A stretch of 64,000 bases of DNA, taken from positions 1 to 64,000 of the forward strand of contig JAUMVA010000003.1 of the NCBI GenBank assembly GCA_030530425.1. Direction: 5' to 3'. Within the stretch, counting starts at the first letter, position 1. Each line of letters opens with the position of its first letter. The position numbers and the translations under genes are program-made. Of the stretch, positions 56,269-64,000 are shown in pieces. The stretch is from Candidatus Saccharimonadota bacterium. GTDB taxonomy: Bacteria; Patescibacteriota; Saccharimonadia; Saccharimonadales; Saccharimonadaceae. The notes below the pieces were generated by a model that had not been told where the DNA came from, did not search any database, and was given only the letters and a program-made list of their open reading frames with translations.

Positions 56269-59028
56269 ATGTTAGAGTTGCTTGGATCAATCATCCGTTT
56301 TATCTTAAGTTGGTATGTATGGATGCCGACTGTTACCATCCTCTTGTATTTAACTTGGCGAAATTATCAAAAAATCAATAACCAAATTAGCGAAGATACT
56401 GCCGAGAGCGTCTTACTAATTCTTGAGATACCAAAAACCAATGATAAATCCGAACTTGCGGCTGAACAACTTTTTGCTAGTCTACACGGTATTTTACGCG
56501 ATTCAACATTAATCGATGCTGGCGTAGCTCAAGAACATTTAAGTTTTGAAATTGCATCTGTTAATGGACAAATTACCTTTTATGTCTGCGTGCCCAAAAC
56601 TTTACGTAATTTTGTTGAAGGACAAATTTATGCTCAATACCCAAGCGTACAGATTAAAGCCATCAATTCTGATTACGCAGCTAATATCAATAAACCAGTT
56701 ATTCACACTGCCGAAATCGGTTTAAATGAATCAGAGTTCTTACCAATCCGTACCTTCAATGGCTTCGAAGTTGATCCACTAGCCGGTATTACTGGCACCT
56801 TAGCCAAGCTCGAAGATACCGATGAAGAACTTTGGATTCAAATCTTAACTCGACCGATTGCCGATTCTTGGCATAAACAATCAGAAGATTGGGTTAAAAT
56901 GAATATTAAAAACAAAAAAACTAAATTCAGTCTTGATATAAAGTGGTTCATAATGGTATTGGGGGCACTAGTCCGACCGCCAGAATCAGGTGAGGCCGCT
57001 AAAGAGCCGGAACTATCAGAACGCGACAAGCTGCACATCAGTGAAGCCGAAAAAAAAGCAGCGAAACTTGGTTATAAGGTCAAAATCAGAGTGGCATACA
57101 TCGGTACGAACGAAGACCATGCTCGTTTACGTATGCAATCATTAGTCGGAACTTTTAAACAATTTAATAGTACTAACCTCAATGGTTTTCAAATGATTAA
57201 ATCAAGCTTTGACCGCGACAAGATCACTGCTTACCAAGCTCGCAGCTTTGATGACGATGGTTTTATTCTAAACATCGAGGAGTTGGCTAGTGTTTACCAT
57301 TTACCGCATACTAACGTTGAAACACCAAATATTGTTTGGGCATTATCAAAGACAGCAGAACCACCAGCTAAATTACCAACTGTCAATCCTAACGCAGCAC
57401 CAAATCCAGCAGTTTCTGCCTTTGGGATGACTGATTTTCGTGGCGTTCAGCACCAATTTGGTATTTTACGCAAAGATCGATCTCGTCATTTATATATTAT
57501 TGGTCAAACTGGCGCTGGTAAATCTGGTACATTGGAGTTGCTAGCCTTGTCAGATATTTATCATAATCAAGGCTATGCGATCATTGATCCGCATGGCGAC
57601 TTTGCAATTGATAATTTGAAGTTTATTCCAGAGCGACGAATTCGTGATGTGGTTTATTTTAATCCAGCTGATACTAATTTTCCATTGGGTTTCAATCCTA
57701 TGGAAATCACCAATCCAAGCCAACGCTTAACTGTATCATCAGAAATCATTGGTGTACTAAAACGAATGTTCGGCAACTCGTGGGGTCCACGACTAGAGCA
57801 TATCTTACGCTATACAATTTTAGCCCTGCTTGAACGACCAGAAACAACCATTCTCGACATTACCCGCATGCTGACTGATAAAGAGTTCCGCAAAGAAACC
57901 CTCAATTATGTTACCGACACTGTGGTTTTACAATTCTGGAAACTCGAATTTGCTAGTTGGAATGAAAAATACGCCACTGAAGCAATCGCGCCAGTTTTAA
58001 ACAAAGTAGGGGCCTTTACAGCCAATCCAATCATCCGCAATATTATTGGCCAGCCAAAATCAACTTTCAATATTCGACAGCTAATGGACGATGGTAAGAT
58101 TTTAGTTGTTAATTTATCGAAGGGGTTGATAGGTGAGGACAATGCCGGTATTCTTGGAGCATTTTTAGTTACCAAAATTCAGCTCGCAGCAATGAGTCGT
58201 TCTGATATTCCTAACATCGCCGATCGTCGACCTTTTTACTTGTACGTAGACGAGTTCCAAAACTTTGCTACCGATTCTTTTGCTACTATTTTATCTGAGG
58301 CGCGAAAATATGCTCTTAATCTAACCGTTGCCAATCAATACATTGCTCAAATGAGTGACGAAGTCCGCACAGCGGTATTTGGTAACGTTGGGTCAATTAT
58401 AGCCTTTCGTGTTTCAGCCGATGATGCGCCACTACTAGTTAAACAATTCGAACCACAATTTGAAGCAACCGATTTAGTTAATATGCACAATCGCCATTTC
58501 GTAACTAGCATGATTATCAATGGCGAAAAGCAATCTGCCTTTACCGCTTCCACCCTCACCCTTCCCGAAGCTAAACAATCATTCCTTGACCAAATTATTG
58601 AGTATAGTCGCAGTCATTATGGACGACCAAGAGCGGAAGTCGAAGCGGAAATTAGTCAAGTTATGTGCATTCCAGAACAATTTGATACACCAAGTCGTCA
58701 ACGTTTTCGTGAAGGAATTGACGGAAAGACTTCAAAAGAAACACTCGACCTCCGTAAAATTAAACCTTCTCAGAATGAACCAAAAACTGAAAAACCAACT
58801 GACTATCGTCAAATGAATAGTAATGCCTTAAAAGAAATTCGAACTATGTTTGATAATTTCGGTATGTCACAAGCTCATTCAACCACTACCCAACATCAAC
58901 AACACCAATTAGAGCAGGGGACGAAAGTAGATCACAACAACAAGATAGACAGCTCTGTCAATACACCAGTCACTAAAAAGCGCCGACGTCCACGCAAAAA
59001 ACCAACTGCCAACAAAATTAGAGAATAA
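56269..59028 (+). CDS. VirB4/TraD-like (HerA-FtsK superfamily) membrane ATPase
   Basis: 919 aa. An N-terminal membrane helix (residues 6-28), a DUF8128-like middle part (VLLILEIPKTNDKSELAAEQ, FYVCVPKTLRNFVEGQIYAQ), then the ATPase: Walker A IIGQTGAGKSGTLELL (near 411), YAIIDPHGDFA, Walker B FYLYVDEFQNFATDS (near 657) and VANQYIAQM. The Lys/Arg-rich C-terminus (KKRRRPRKKP) may bind nucleic acid. Such proteins energise DNA or protein transfer in type IV secretion. In CPR genomes similar single genes occur without a full conjugation operon, as here. Confidence 0.85.
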   Translation: MLELLGSIIRFILSWYVWMPTVTILLYLTWRNYQKINNQISEDTAESVLLILEIPKTNDKSELAAEQLFASLHGILRDSTLIDAGVAQEHLSFEIASVNGQITFYVCVPKTLRNFVEGQIYAQYPSVQIKAINSDYAANINKPVIHTAEIGLNESEFLPIRTFNGFEVDPLAGITGTLAKLEDTDEELWIQILTRPIADSWHKQSEDWVKMNIKNKKTKFSLDIKWFIMVLGALVRPPESGEAAKEPELSERDKLHISEAEKKAAKLGYKVKIRVAYIGTNEDHARLRMQSLVGTFKQFNSTNLNGFQMIKSSFDRDKITAYQARSFDDDGFILNIEELASVYHLPHTNVETPNIVWALSKTAEPPAKLPTVNPNAAPNPAVSAFGMTDFRGVQHQFGILRKDRSRHLYIIGQTGAGKSGTLELLALSDIYHNQGYAIIDPHGDFAIDNLKFIPERRIRDVVYFNPADTNFPLGFNPMEITNPSQRLTVSSEIIGVLKRMFGNSWGPRLEHILRYTILALLERPETTILDITRMLTDKEFRKETLNYVTDTVVLQFWKLEFASWNEKYATEAIAPVLNKVGAFTANPIIRNIIGQPKSTFNIRQLMDDGKILVVNLSKGLIGEDNAGILGAFLVTKIQLAAMSRSDIPNIADRRPFYLYVDEFQNFATDSFATILSEARKYALNLTVANQYIAQMSDEVRTAVFGNVGSIIAFRVSADDAPLLVKQFEPQFEATDLVNMHNRHFVTSMIINGEKQSAFTASTLTLPEAKQSFLDQIIEYSRSHYGRPRAEVEAEISQVMCIPEQFDTPSRQRFREGIDGKTSKETLDLRKIKPSQNEPKTEKPTDYRQMNSNALKEIRTMFDNFGMSQAHSTTTQHQQHQLEQGTKVDHNNKIDSSVNTPVTKKRRRPRKKPTANKIRE

Positions 59029-59954
59029 GAGAGCAGACACATAGATTTTTTGAAACCCCTGCTTTAATAGGTAAGCGGTGATTGCTATCCAAACATACAT
59101 ACAAGCATCTTGAACAAAAACCGAACTTATTTTCTAAAAATTTCACATTAGATTACATATTAAACAATCATAACCACACCAGCTATTAGCTATTCTTATC
59201 CATTATTCTTGCTTGAATAATTTAGAAGACGCTGTGCTTATATTTTTATCATAATCACGATAAGCCAAACAGATTTAAAATCATTTAGTGCTAAATAACT
59301 CAGAAGACTTGAAAAAAGGAGGTGTGATACTAAACTATGTTCAATAAACTGACAAATAGTGACATTCTTTTTATTTTTTATTTTTTTCAGACGTATATGT
59401 TTTATCGTGTTCGTTAATATATCTTAATGTCGCACAATATATCTTTTACGACATACAGCTACTTGTTGCACTTATGTAATCAATATCGTTAATAAGCCAG
59501 CCTCTTTTGGATCCGCATTACTATTATAGGGGATTATCTTTTTTCAGCTTTATGTAGTCATTCATTTTCTAGATAATTGTTAAAAATAGATACTATCACA
59601 TAATCAATACTTAAAAACTAAAATTTGGGGCGGTGTTTTTTGAAAAAACAAGTATATGGTCAAAAACTTATATTAACAAGTTAACAAGCGTTTTAGATAC
59701 AATCAATATATATTTTATACAACATTTTTAGTTATCCACAGTCTGAATAACTAATTTGCATTTTTTTAATTTTATGCCCTACTCTACTTTTTGCCCCTAT
59801 CTCCTGTTTATTTGACTTTTTTATTTTTAATATAATAATATAGTTTTTTTAGCGTCTCTATTTAATACACCTAGTAAAAGAACAAAAACCGAACTAAATA
59901 GTGTCGCAGGGTAATAAACTAACAATTTAATCTATTTATTAATTAATAAAATGC
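59029..59954. other. Gene-free AT-rich stretch of about 0.9 kb with one DnaA-box sequence
   Basis: No frame with a credible coding signal was found. A very short ORF of 26 codons (59338) follows AAGGAGGTG but at poor spacing. TTATCCACA at 59732-59740 is a perfect DnaA-box consensus; I see no cluster of further boxes, and dnaA is not adjacent. TAAGCGGTGAT near 59071 repeats a motif from 30125. Genes on both sides point into this region. Confidence 0.5.
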
Positions 59955-59983
59955 TTGACTTTTATCCCCTATTTTAGTATAAT
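59955..59983 (+). promoter_or_regulatory. Promoter of a candidate small RNA
   Basis: TTGACT (59955-59960), a 17-nt spacer, TATAAT (59978-59983). Strong match, with no ORF downstream on the + strand. Confidence 0.75.
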
Positions 59984-59989
59984 CTAGAT

Positions 59990-60060
59990 GTTAAGCCATT
60001 TGGTTGGCTGGTAGACCTTACCCTCCTAGTGTCTACTAGCCTATCGAGTGGCTTTTATTT
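59990..60060 (+). ncRNA. Candidate small RNA (about 70 nt) with an anti-Shine-Dalgarno loop
   Basis: Downstream of the promoter the sequence folds into a stem: AAGCCA/TGGCTT outside, then GGCTGGTAGAC with GTCTACTAGCC (11 bp, one G-U) inside, ending in TTTTATTT as terminator. The apical loop CTTACCCTCCTAGT contains CCTCCT, complementary to AGGAGG. It is perfectly complementary over 8 nt (ACCCTCCT) to AGGAGGGT in front of the 57-aa gene at 29931. It lies between convergent genes and encodes no peptide. Confidence 0.6.
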
Positions 60061-60065
60061 ATGAT

Positions 60066-61025
60066 TTATTTATAAAACGCTTTTTGTTTAACTCGCACAT
60101 CAAGATATTCAACCGATGTTCCTGTTTGTTGCAGATATTTTAGGCCATTGACCAAGTTTTCAACTTGTTCAGCTGAATCATTATCGATTGTAAATTTAGC
60201 ATATAGCTTAAAACCATTGATTCGAATATCAAAACGATGAATAGTACTAGCTGGTAATGTTACTTCAATTACTTCAAAATTACGTTCTGCCAACATCGCG
60301 ATTGTCCGCCCAATAAAGCTCAGTATCCGGCTGCTGATAATCCGCGAACTATCGGTAATTTTTAAGCCAGACTGATCTTGAATAATAATTTTTGGCTCAT
60401 CAAAATAATTATTAGTAAATGATACACCATTCGCATCAACATAAAACCGTTGCTGATTTAAGATCATTGTGGCTACTGGTTTTCGGAATAATATTTTAAA
60501 ATGACTAGGTTTTAAAAATCCAGTTTCCGACAATTCAATATGTTCAATTTCTGGGTATTTTTGTTCTATATCTTTCAATAATGATTGTTGATTTAGGTTA
60601 AAACTTAGCCTTTCGATGGGATGTCGATTTAAATATTGACTTATAGAATGAGTATAGTCTTTTATACTCGACTGATTTATTCTATTGTTAGAAATGTCTA
60701 TCTCAATTCTAGCTATAAAAAACCACAAAAAAATCACTAGAAATATAAAAACAATCGTAATGGTTCGTAATGCCTTTAAAATACGACGTCGACGTCGACG
60801 CAATAGCTTTAAATTATCGCGTTCCGATAACTCAATCTGAGACATAACCGCATTTTGATTAATGTTGTAACCCCGATTAAAAATAGATCTAGATTTGTTA
60901 CTTTGTGAAGCAAAACAATCTTGTTTATCAACAACATTTCGACGCGGTAAACGATTTAAACCACCGGCGTCTGAAGTTTTTTTAGATCCAGAATAATAAT
61001 CATTCCTTATTCTAAATTTAGACAT
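60066..61025 (-). CDS. ftsQ: Cell division protein FtsQ/DivIB-like
   Basis: 319 aa. A basic cytoplasmic N-terminus (LKLLRRRRRRILKALRTI), one membrane helix (about residues 90-108, FIFLVIFLWFFIARIEI), then a POTRA-like segment (IKDYTHSISQYLNRHPIERLS) and an FtsQ-type beta domain (FYVDANGVSFTN). It is last in a mraY-ftsW-murG-ftsQ order typical of division/cell-wall clusters and overlaps murG by 8 nt. Sequence conservation of FtsQ is low, so the call rests on layout plus context. Confidence 0.8.
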   Translation of the reverse strand: MSKFRIRNDYYSGSKKTSDAGGLNRLPRRNVVDKQDCFASQSNKSRSIFNRGYNINQNAVMSQIELSERDNLKLLRRRRRRILKALRTITIVFIFLVIFLWFFIARIEIDISNNRINQSSIKDYTHSISQYLNRHPIERLSFNLNQQSLLKDIEQKYPEIEHIELSETGFLKPSHFKILFRKPVATMILNQQRFYVDANGVSFTNNYFDEPKIIIQDQSGLKITDSSRIISSRILSFIGRTIAMLAERNFEVIEVTLPASTIHRFDIRINGFKLYAKFTIDNDSAEQVENLVNGLKYLQQTGTSVEYLDVRVKQKAFYK

Positions 61026-62151
61026 TTTTAATCTCCGCTAGAATAATTTCAGCCAATTTCTTAGCCGCATATGGTTTAGAAATAGCCTTGATGTTTTGTC
61101 TTAAATGAGCTTGTTGTTCTGGATTATCAATCAGCTGATTAATTGTATCCGCAAATAGAATTGACTGTTTTTCTAGATCAAGTTCATTTAGCACGATTGC
61201 CGCTTGCCTTTCCTCTAAAATTCGAGCATTTTTTAACTGATGACCACCGACTAATTTTCGATTTGGCACAAGGATCAATGCCTTCCCCACATTTGCCATT
61301 TCAGCCAAGGTAGTTGCTCCAGCTCGGGTTACTACAACATCAGCAGCTTCAATATATTGATTAAAATTAGATACAAACTCTAACAAACGAAGTTTATCTT
61401 CTGGGATCTTTTGTCTATTTAATCGTTCAAATCCTATCTTACCAGCCACTAATACGACAAATATATTTGAATTTAATTTTGGCAGTGAATCCATCGTTAA
61501 ATGATTTAATAATTCTGACCCCAATCCTCCCCCACTTATTAGAACAACTTTTTTATTCTTTGGCAAATTTAGATCTTGTTTATTAGTTCTAGCACCATTA
61601 TTTTTCAGAGTTGGGATGCCTAAATACGTAGTTTTTGTAATTGGATAATTATAATATTCAACTGGCATTCCTGTTGTTATTTTTACAGCATATTTAGCAA
61701 GTATACGATTAGTTAATCCGGCTACTGTGTCAGAGTCGTGAGTAATTAATTTTATACCCAATGAATGAGCCGCTAGACCAACTGGTAAACATACAAAGCC
61801 ACCTTTTGCAAATACGATATCTGGACGCAATAGCAATAACTTTATAATTGACTGAAAAAAACCGATTGCGAACTTAAACAAATCAATCATGTTCGGAATT
61901 AGAATCGACGGACGAAGATGTTGCCACCATTTAAAATGATGATAACGACGGAATTTGCCAGCAATAACTGGACTAATTTTAACTTGAGATTTAGCAAAAA
62001 CTGCTCGCGCCATTTTCAGACTCTTACGATCACACCAAAATTCAATTTGTAGTTGATGATCTTTAGCTAATAACTCATCAATCACGGCTTTAACCGGGAT
62101 AATATGACCGCCAGAACCGCCGCCAACGGTTAGAATTTTGATTTTTTTCAT
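61018..62151 (-). CDS. murG: MurG glycosyltransferase (lipid II synthesis)
   Basis: 377 aa GT-B enzyme transferring GlcNAc to lipid I at the inner membrane face. The N-terminal loop KILTVGGGSGGHIIPVKAVI, FAKGGFVCLPVGLAA, ITHDSDTVAGLTNRIL (H-(E/D)-x-x-x-x-G variant), LISGGGLGSELLNHLT, VVTRAGATTLAEMANVGKALILVPNR and GHQLKNARILEERQAA are diagnostic. The start overlaps the ftsW end by 4 nt. Confidence 0.95.
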   Translation of the reverse strand: MKKIKILTVGGGSGGHIIPVKAVIDELLAKDHQLQIEFWCDRKSLKMARAVFAKSQVKISPVIAGKFRRYHHFKWWQHLRPSILIPNMIDLFKFAIGFFQSIIKLLLLRPDIVFAKGGFVCLPVGLAAHSLGIKLITHDSDTVAGLTNRILAKYAVKITTGMPVEYYNYPITKTTYLGIPTLKNNGARTNKQDLNLPKNKKVVLISGGGLGSELLNHLTMDSLPKLNSNIFVVLVAGKIGFERLNRQKIPEDKLRLLEFVSNFNQYIEAADVVVTRAGATTLAEMANVGKALILVPNRKLVGGHQLKNARILEERQAAIVLNELDLEKQSILFADTINQLIDNPEQQAHLRQNIKAISKPYAAKKLAEIILAEIKNV

Positions 62152-63464
62152 CTTTTAACTTCCTTCTTTTCTAAATAGACACTATGCGCCGTAAACCGAG
62201 AAGCATTAAAAGCCAAACCAACTGCTGCGGCTAGAAAAATCATACTTGTTCCGCCGAAACTCAGGAATGGTAGCGTAATACCAGTCATAGGCGCTATTCC
62301 CAGCATTGATGTAGTATTAATTAAAAAGTGCGCTAAAATCCACACTCCAGAGCCTGTCATTAAAAGACGGTTAAATACATCGTGGGATAATGCAGCACCA
62401 CGTAACAAGCAAGTTATTAAACCAACGAACAGTCCAATTATCACCACGCAACCAACAAAACCAAAAACCTCACCAATAATTGCGAAAATCGAGTCATTAA
62501 CAGCTTCTGGTAGATATCCCGTCGCCTGAATACTGTTACCAATCCCCAAGCCAAATATTCCGCCAGATCCGATAGCAATTTTAGCCTGGACGATATGACG
62601 ATTTTGATCAGTGATCGCTACATTATCACCTTCCAAAAAAGTCATCACTCGAGCAATTCGATGCGGCTTCAAAGCCACAGCAATACCACCAGCCAGAGCA
62701 AGTACAATAAAAAGCCCAAACATTAAAATACGTTTAACCCCTGCCATCCATAACATTGCTAATACAATAAAAATTAATGATATACCAGTGCCTAAATCAT
62801 TCTGCCATACTACTATCATCAAAATAGCAATTGCTATAACAATAATAGAATAAACAGTATTTTGCAGTGAATTGAAGCGATTGTGTTCGGAAAAATACCT
62901 CCAGATAGTAGCTAAGAAGATAATCATTGCTAATTTAATAATCTCTGCAACCTGAATAGTAAATGAGTTGCCAATCCTTATCCAACGACAAGCCCCGTAA
63001 GTACATTGAGCAACATTTAGTGCCCTCATTGGGCCAATTGACGAGATAAATAGTATTAAGCCGACACCTAAAGCAAATAACAAAATTGGAAAAGACAAAC
63101 GACGTACGGATGATAATGATACTTTTGACGCTACCACAAAACTGAGCACTGCGACTATCAAACTAATCAATTGCTTAACGAAAAAAGCCGTCTGATTATT
63201 GATATTGACTCGTGGTCCAATCGCATAGATCAATACCAACCCAAATAACATCAATAACACCATAAACATCACGATTTTATAGTCTGGTCGATGATGACGG
63301 ACAATAACTGAATTAGAAGTATCAAACCGTTTAGTTCTAGATTCTCGCCTATTAAAAGAAGTTACGTTTTTGCGATCATCACTAGCCATGCGTACAATTT
63401 CTAAAAATTGTCGCCAATGTCCACGCAAAGAAAAGTCACTTCTTCTTGGTTGAGCTTGAGGCAT
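62148..63464 (-). CDS. ftsW: FtsW/RodA-family peptidoglycan polymerase
   Basis: 438 aa SEDS protein with about ten membrane helices after a cytoplasmic, Arg-rich N-terminus. ARWIRIG-type motif (CRWIRIGNSFTIQVAEIIKLAMIIFLA), VVWQNDLGTGISLI and GIGNSIQATGYLPEAVNDSIFAIIGEVFGFVG with GIAPMTGITLPFLSFGGTSMI are typical of FtsW. The conserved catalytic Asp follows TGYLPEA(V/h)ND. The ATG at 63464 overlaps the mraY stop (TAATG); a longer frame to 63530 is antisense overlap with mraY. FtsW rather than RodA is favoured by the operon. Confidence 0.94.
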   Translation of the reverse strand: MPQAQPRRSDFSLRGHWRQFLEIVRMASDDRKNVTSFNRRESRTKRFDTSNSVIVRHHRPDYKIVMFMVLLMLFGLVLIYAIGPRVNINNQTAFFVKQLISLIVAVLSFVVASKVSLSSVRRLSFPILLFALGVGLILFISSIGPMRALNVAQCTYGACRWIRIGNSFTIQVAEIIKLAMIIFLATIWRYFSEHNRFNSLQNTVYSIIVIAIAILMIVVWQNDLGTGISLIFIVLAMLWMAGVKRILMFGLFIVLALAGGIAVALKPHRIARVMTFLEGDNVAITDQNRHIVQAKIAIGSGGIFGLGIGNSIQATGYLPEAVNDSIFAIIGEVFGFVGCVVIIGLFVGLITCLLRGAALSHDVFNRLLMTGSGVWILAHFLINTTSMLGIAPMTGITLPFLSFGGTSMIFLAAAVGLAFNASRFTAHSVYLEKKEVKR

Positions 63465-64000
63465 TAAATATGACCGCCTTTCAAAGCAATTAATACACCA
63501 ATAAAAGCCATCATAGCCGCAATTAACCAAAAGCGCATCGTAATCTTGGTCTCTTCCCAGCCTTTAGCCTGTAAATGCTGATGAATTGGCGCTGAAATAA
63601 AAATTCGCTTCCCAAACATTCGTTTGCAAGAAATTTGCAATAAGCTTGATCCAGCTTCAATCACAAATAACAAACCAATCACTGGTAGCAACAAAAAAGA
63701 ATCGGTCAGCATCGCAATCACTCCCAAGGAAGTCCCAATCGCAAAACTACCAACATCACCCATAAAGAATCGGGCTGGATAGATATTAAACCATAAATAT
63801 GCCACCAGAGCACCAATCATCGTGAAACAAAAACTTGCCATGCCAGCGTGACCTTGAAAAATTGCAATCATGCCAAATCCTGCAAATGCCGCAACAGCCA
63901 AACCGCCAGCCAGACCATCCAAACCGTCACTGATATTAACAGCGTTACCAGTTGCCAGAACCGCAAATGCAAAAACTGGAATAATCAACCAACCCAAATC
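63464..64000 (-). CDS. mraY: MraY phospho-MurNAc-pentapeptide transferase (N-terminus beyond window)
   Basis: The C-terminal 178 residues are visible; the frame is open to the window edge, and the TTG at 63997 is internal. It makes lipid I from UDP-MurNAc-pentapeptide and undecaprenyl phosphate. NISDGLDGLAGG and FMGDVGSFAIG (catalytic Asp motifs) are intact. The His motif near the end, usually P-x-HHH-F/L-E, reads PIHQHLQAKGWEE: the middle His is Gln and the Glu is displaced. Membrane helices fit the family. Confidence 0.94.
   Translation of the reverse strand, partial: DLGWLIIPVFAFAVLATGNAVNISDGLDGLAGGLAVAAFAGFGMIAIFQGHAGMASFCFTMIGALVAYLWFNIYPARFFMGDVGSFAIGTSLGVIAMLTDSFLLLPVIGLLFVIEAGSSLLQISCKRMFGKRIFISAPIHQHLQAKGWEETKITMRFWLIAAMMAFIGVLIALKGGHI

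Noticed and set aside
59338-59418. 26-codon ORF after AAGGAGGTG
   Set aside because: Spacing from the Shine-Dalgarno sequence is too long and the Phe-rich product looks non-coding.
59732-59740. Replication origin
   Set aside because: Only one DnaA box, no dnaA/dnaN nearby, and genes converge on the region.
1-64000. CRISPR arrays, IS transposases, rRNA genes
   Set aside because: No regularly spaced direct repeats, no transposase-like ORF and no rRNA segments were found on either strand.

Overview
The window looks like chromosomal DNA of a Patescibacteria/CPR bacterium, most likely a Candidatus Saccharibacteria (TM7) relative. This is inferred, not proven. The DNA is AT-rich, genes are tightly packed, and many housekeeping proteins are pared down. 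TGA is a normal stop (recR, dnaX and a histidine kinase end in TGA), so the Gracilibacteria/SR1 code does not apply. Several conserved but uncharacterised proteins are of the kind seen in CPR genomes.

Layout. 1-20.5 kb is mostly + strand housekeeping: the end of rplL, a DUF2797 protein, dnaX-dnaB, a GT-C type membrane protein, ybaB-recR-DHH phosphoesterase, cysS, tgt and (on the - strand) queA, an ABC exporter, a P-type ATPase, an RNA uracil methyltransferase and a small membrane transporter. 20.5-25.1 kb is an accessory island. A pilin gene is followed by tRNA-Gln, at whose 3' end sits a composite element: a large serine recombinase flanked by perfect 174-bp inverted repeats, then an Mrr-like nuclease and a membrane protein flanked by 159-bp inverted repeats. 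The whole is bounded by the short direct repeat AGCCATAA. 25.2-36.7 kb holds a broken ITPase gene, a UvrD-like helicase-nuclease, a 57-aa ORF with an operator-like palindrome, dus, a pilin-like/RCC1 protein, smpB and xth. 36.7-50.8 kb holds tRNA-Leu with a degenerate copy of the tRNA-Gln-flanking sequence, a sortase, a PEGA protein, gltX, a DUF3048 protein, two histidine kinases, tRNA-Glu, a response regulator, an RsuA-like synthase, der and pth. 50.8-60 kb holds a probable - strand ncRNA, dprA, two tiny membrane proteins, topA, a sigma-region-4/HARE-like regulator, a VirB4/TraD-like ATPase and a 1-kb gene-free stretch ending in a probable small RNA. 60-64 kb is a cell-wall/division operon on the - strand (mraY, ftsW, murG, ftsQ).

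Cross-cutting points. (1) At least 14 genes have a -10 element only 6-7 nt before the start codon, which predicts leaderless mRNAs. (2) Several enzymes lack metal-binding cysteine modules usual in their families (DnaX, RecR, Tgt, TopA, and the Fe-S site of the uracil methyltransferase). (3) Two intergenic RNAs have consensus promoters with 17-bp spacers and hairpin terminators; one displays an anti-Shine-Dalgarno loop. No CRISPR array, IS transposase or rRNA gene was seen.
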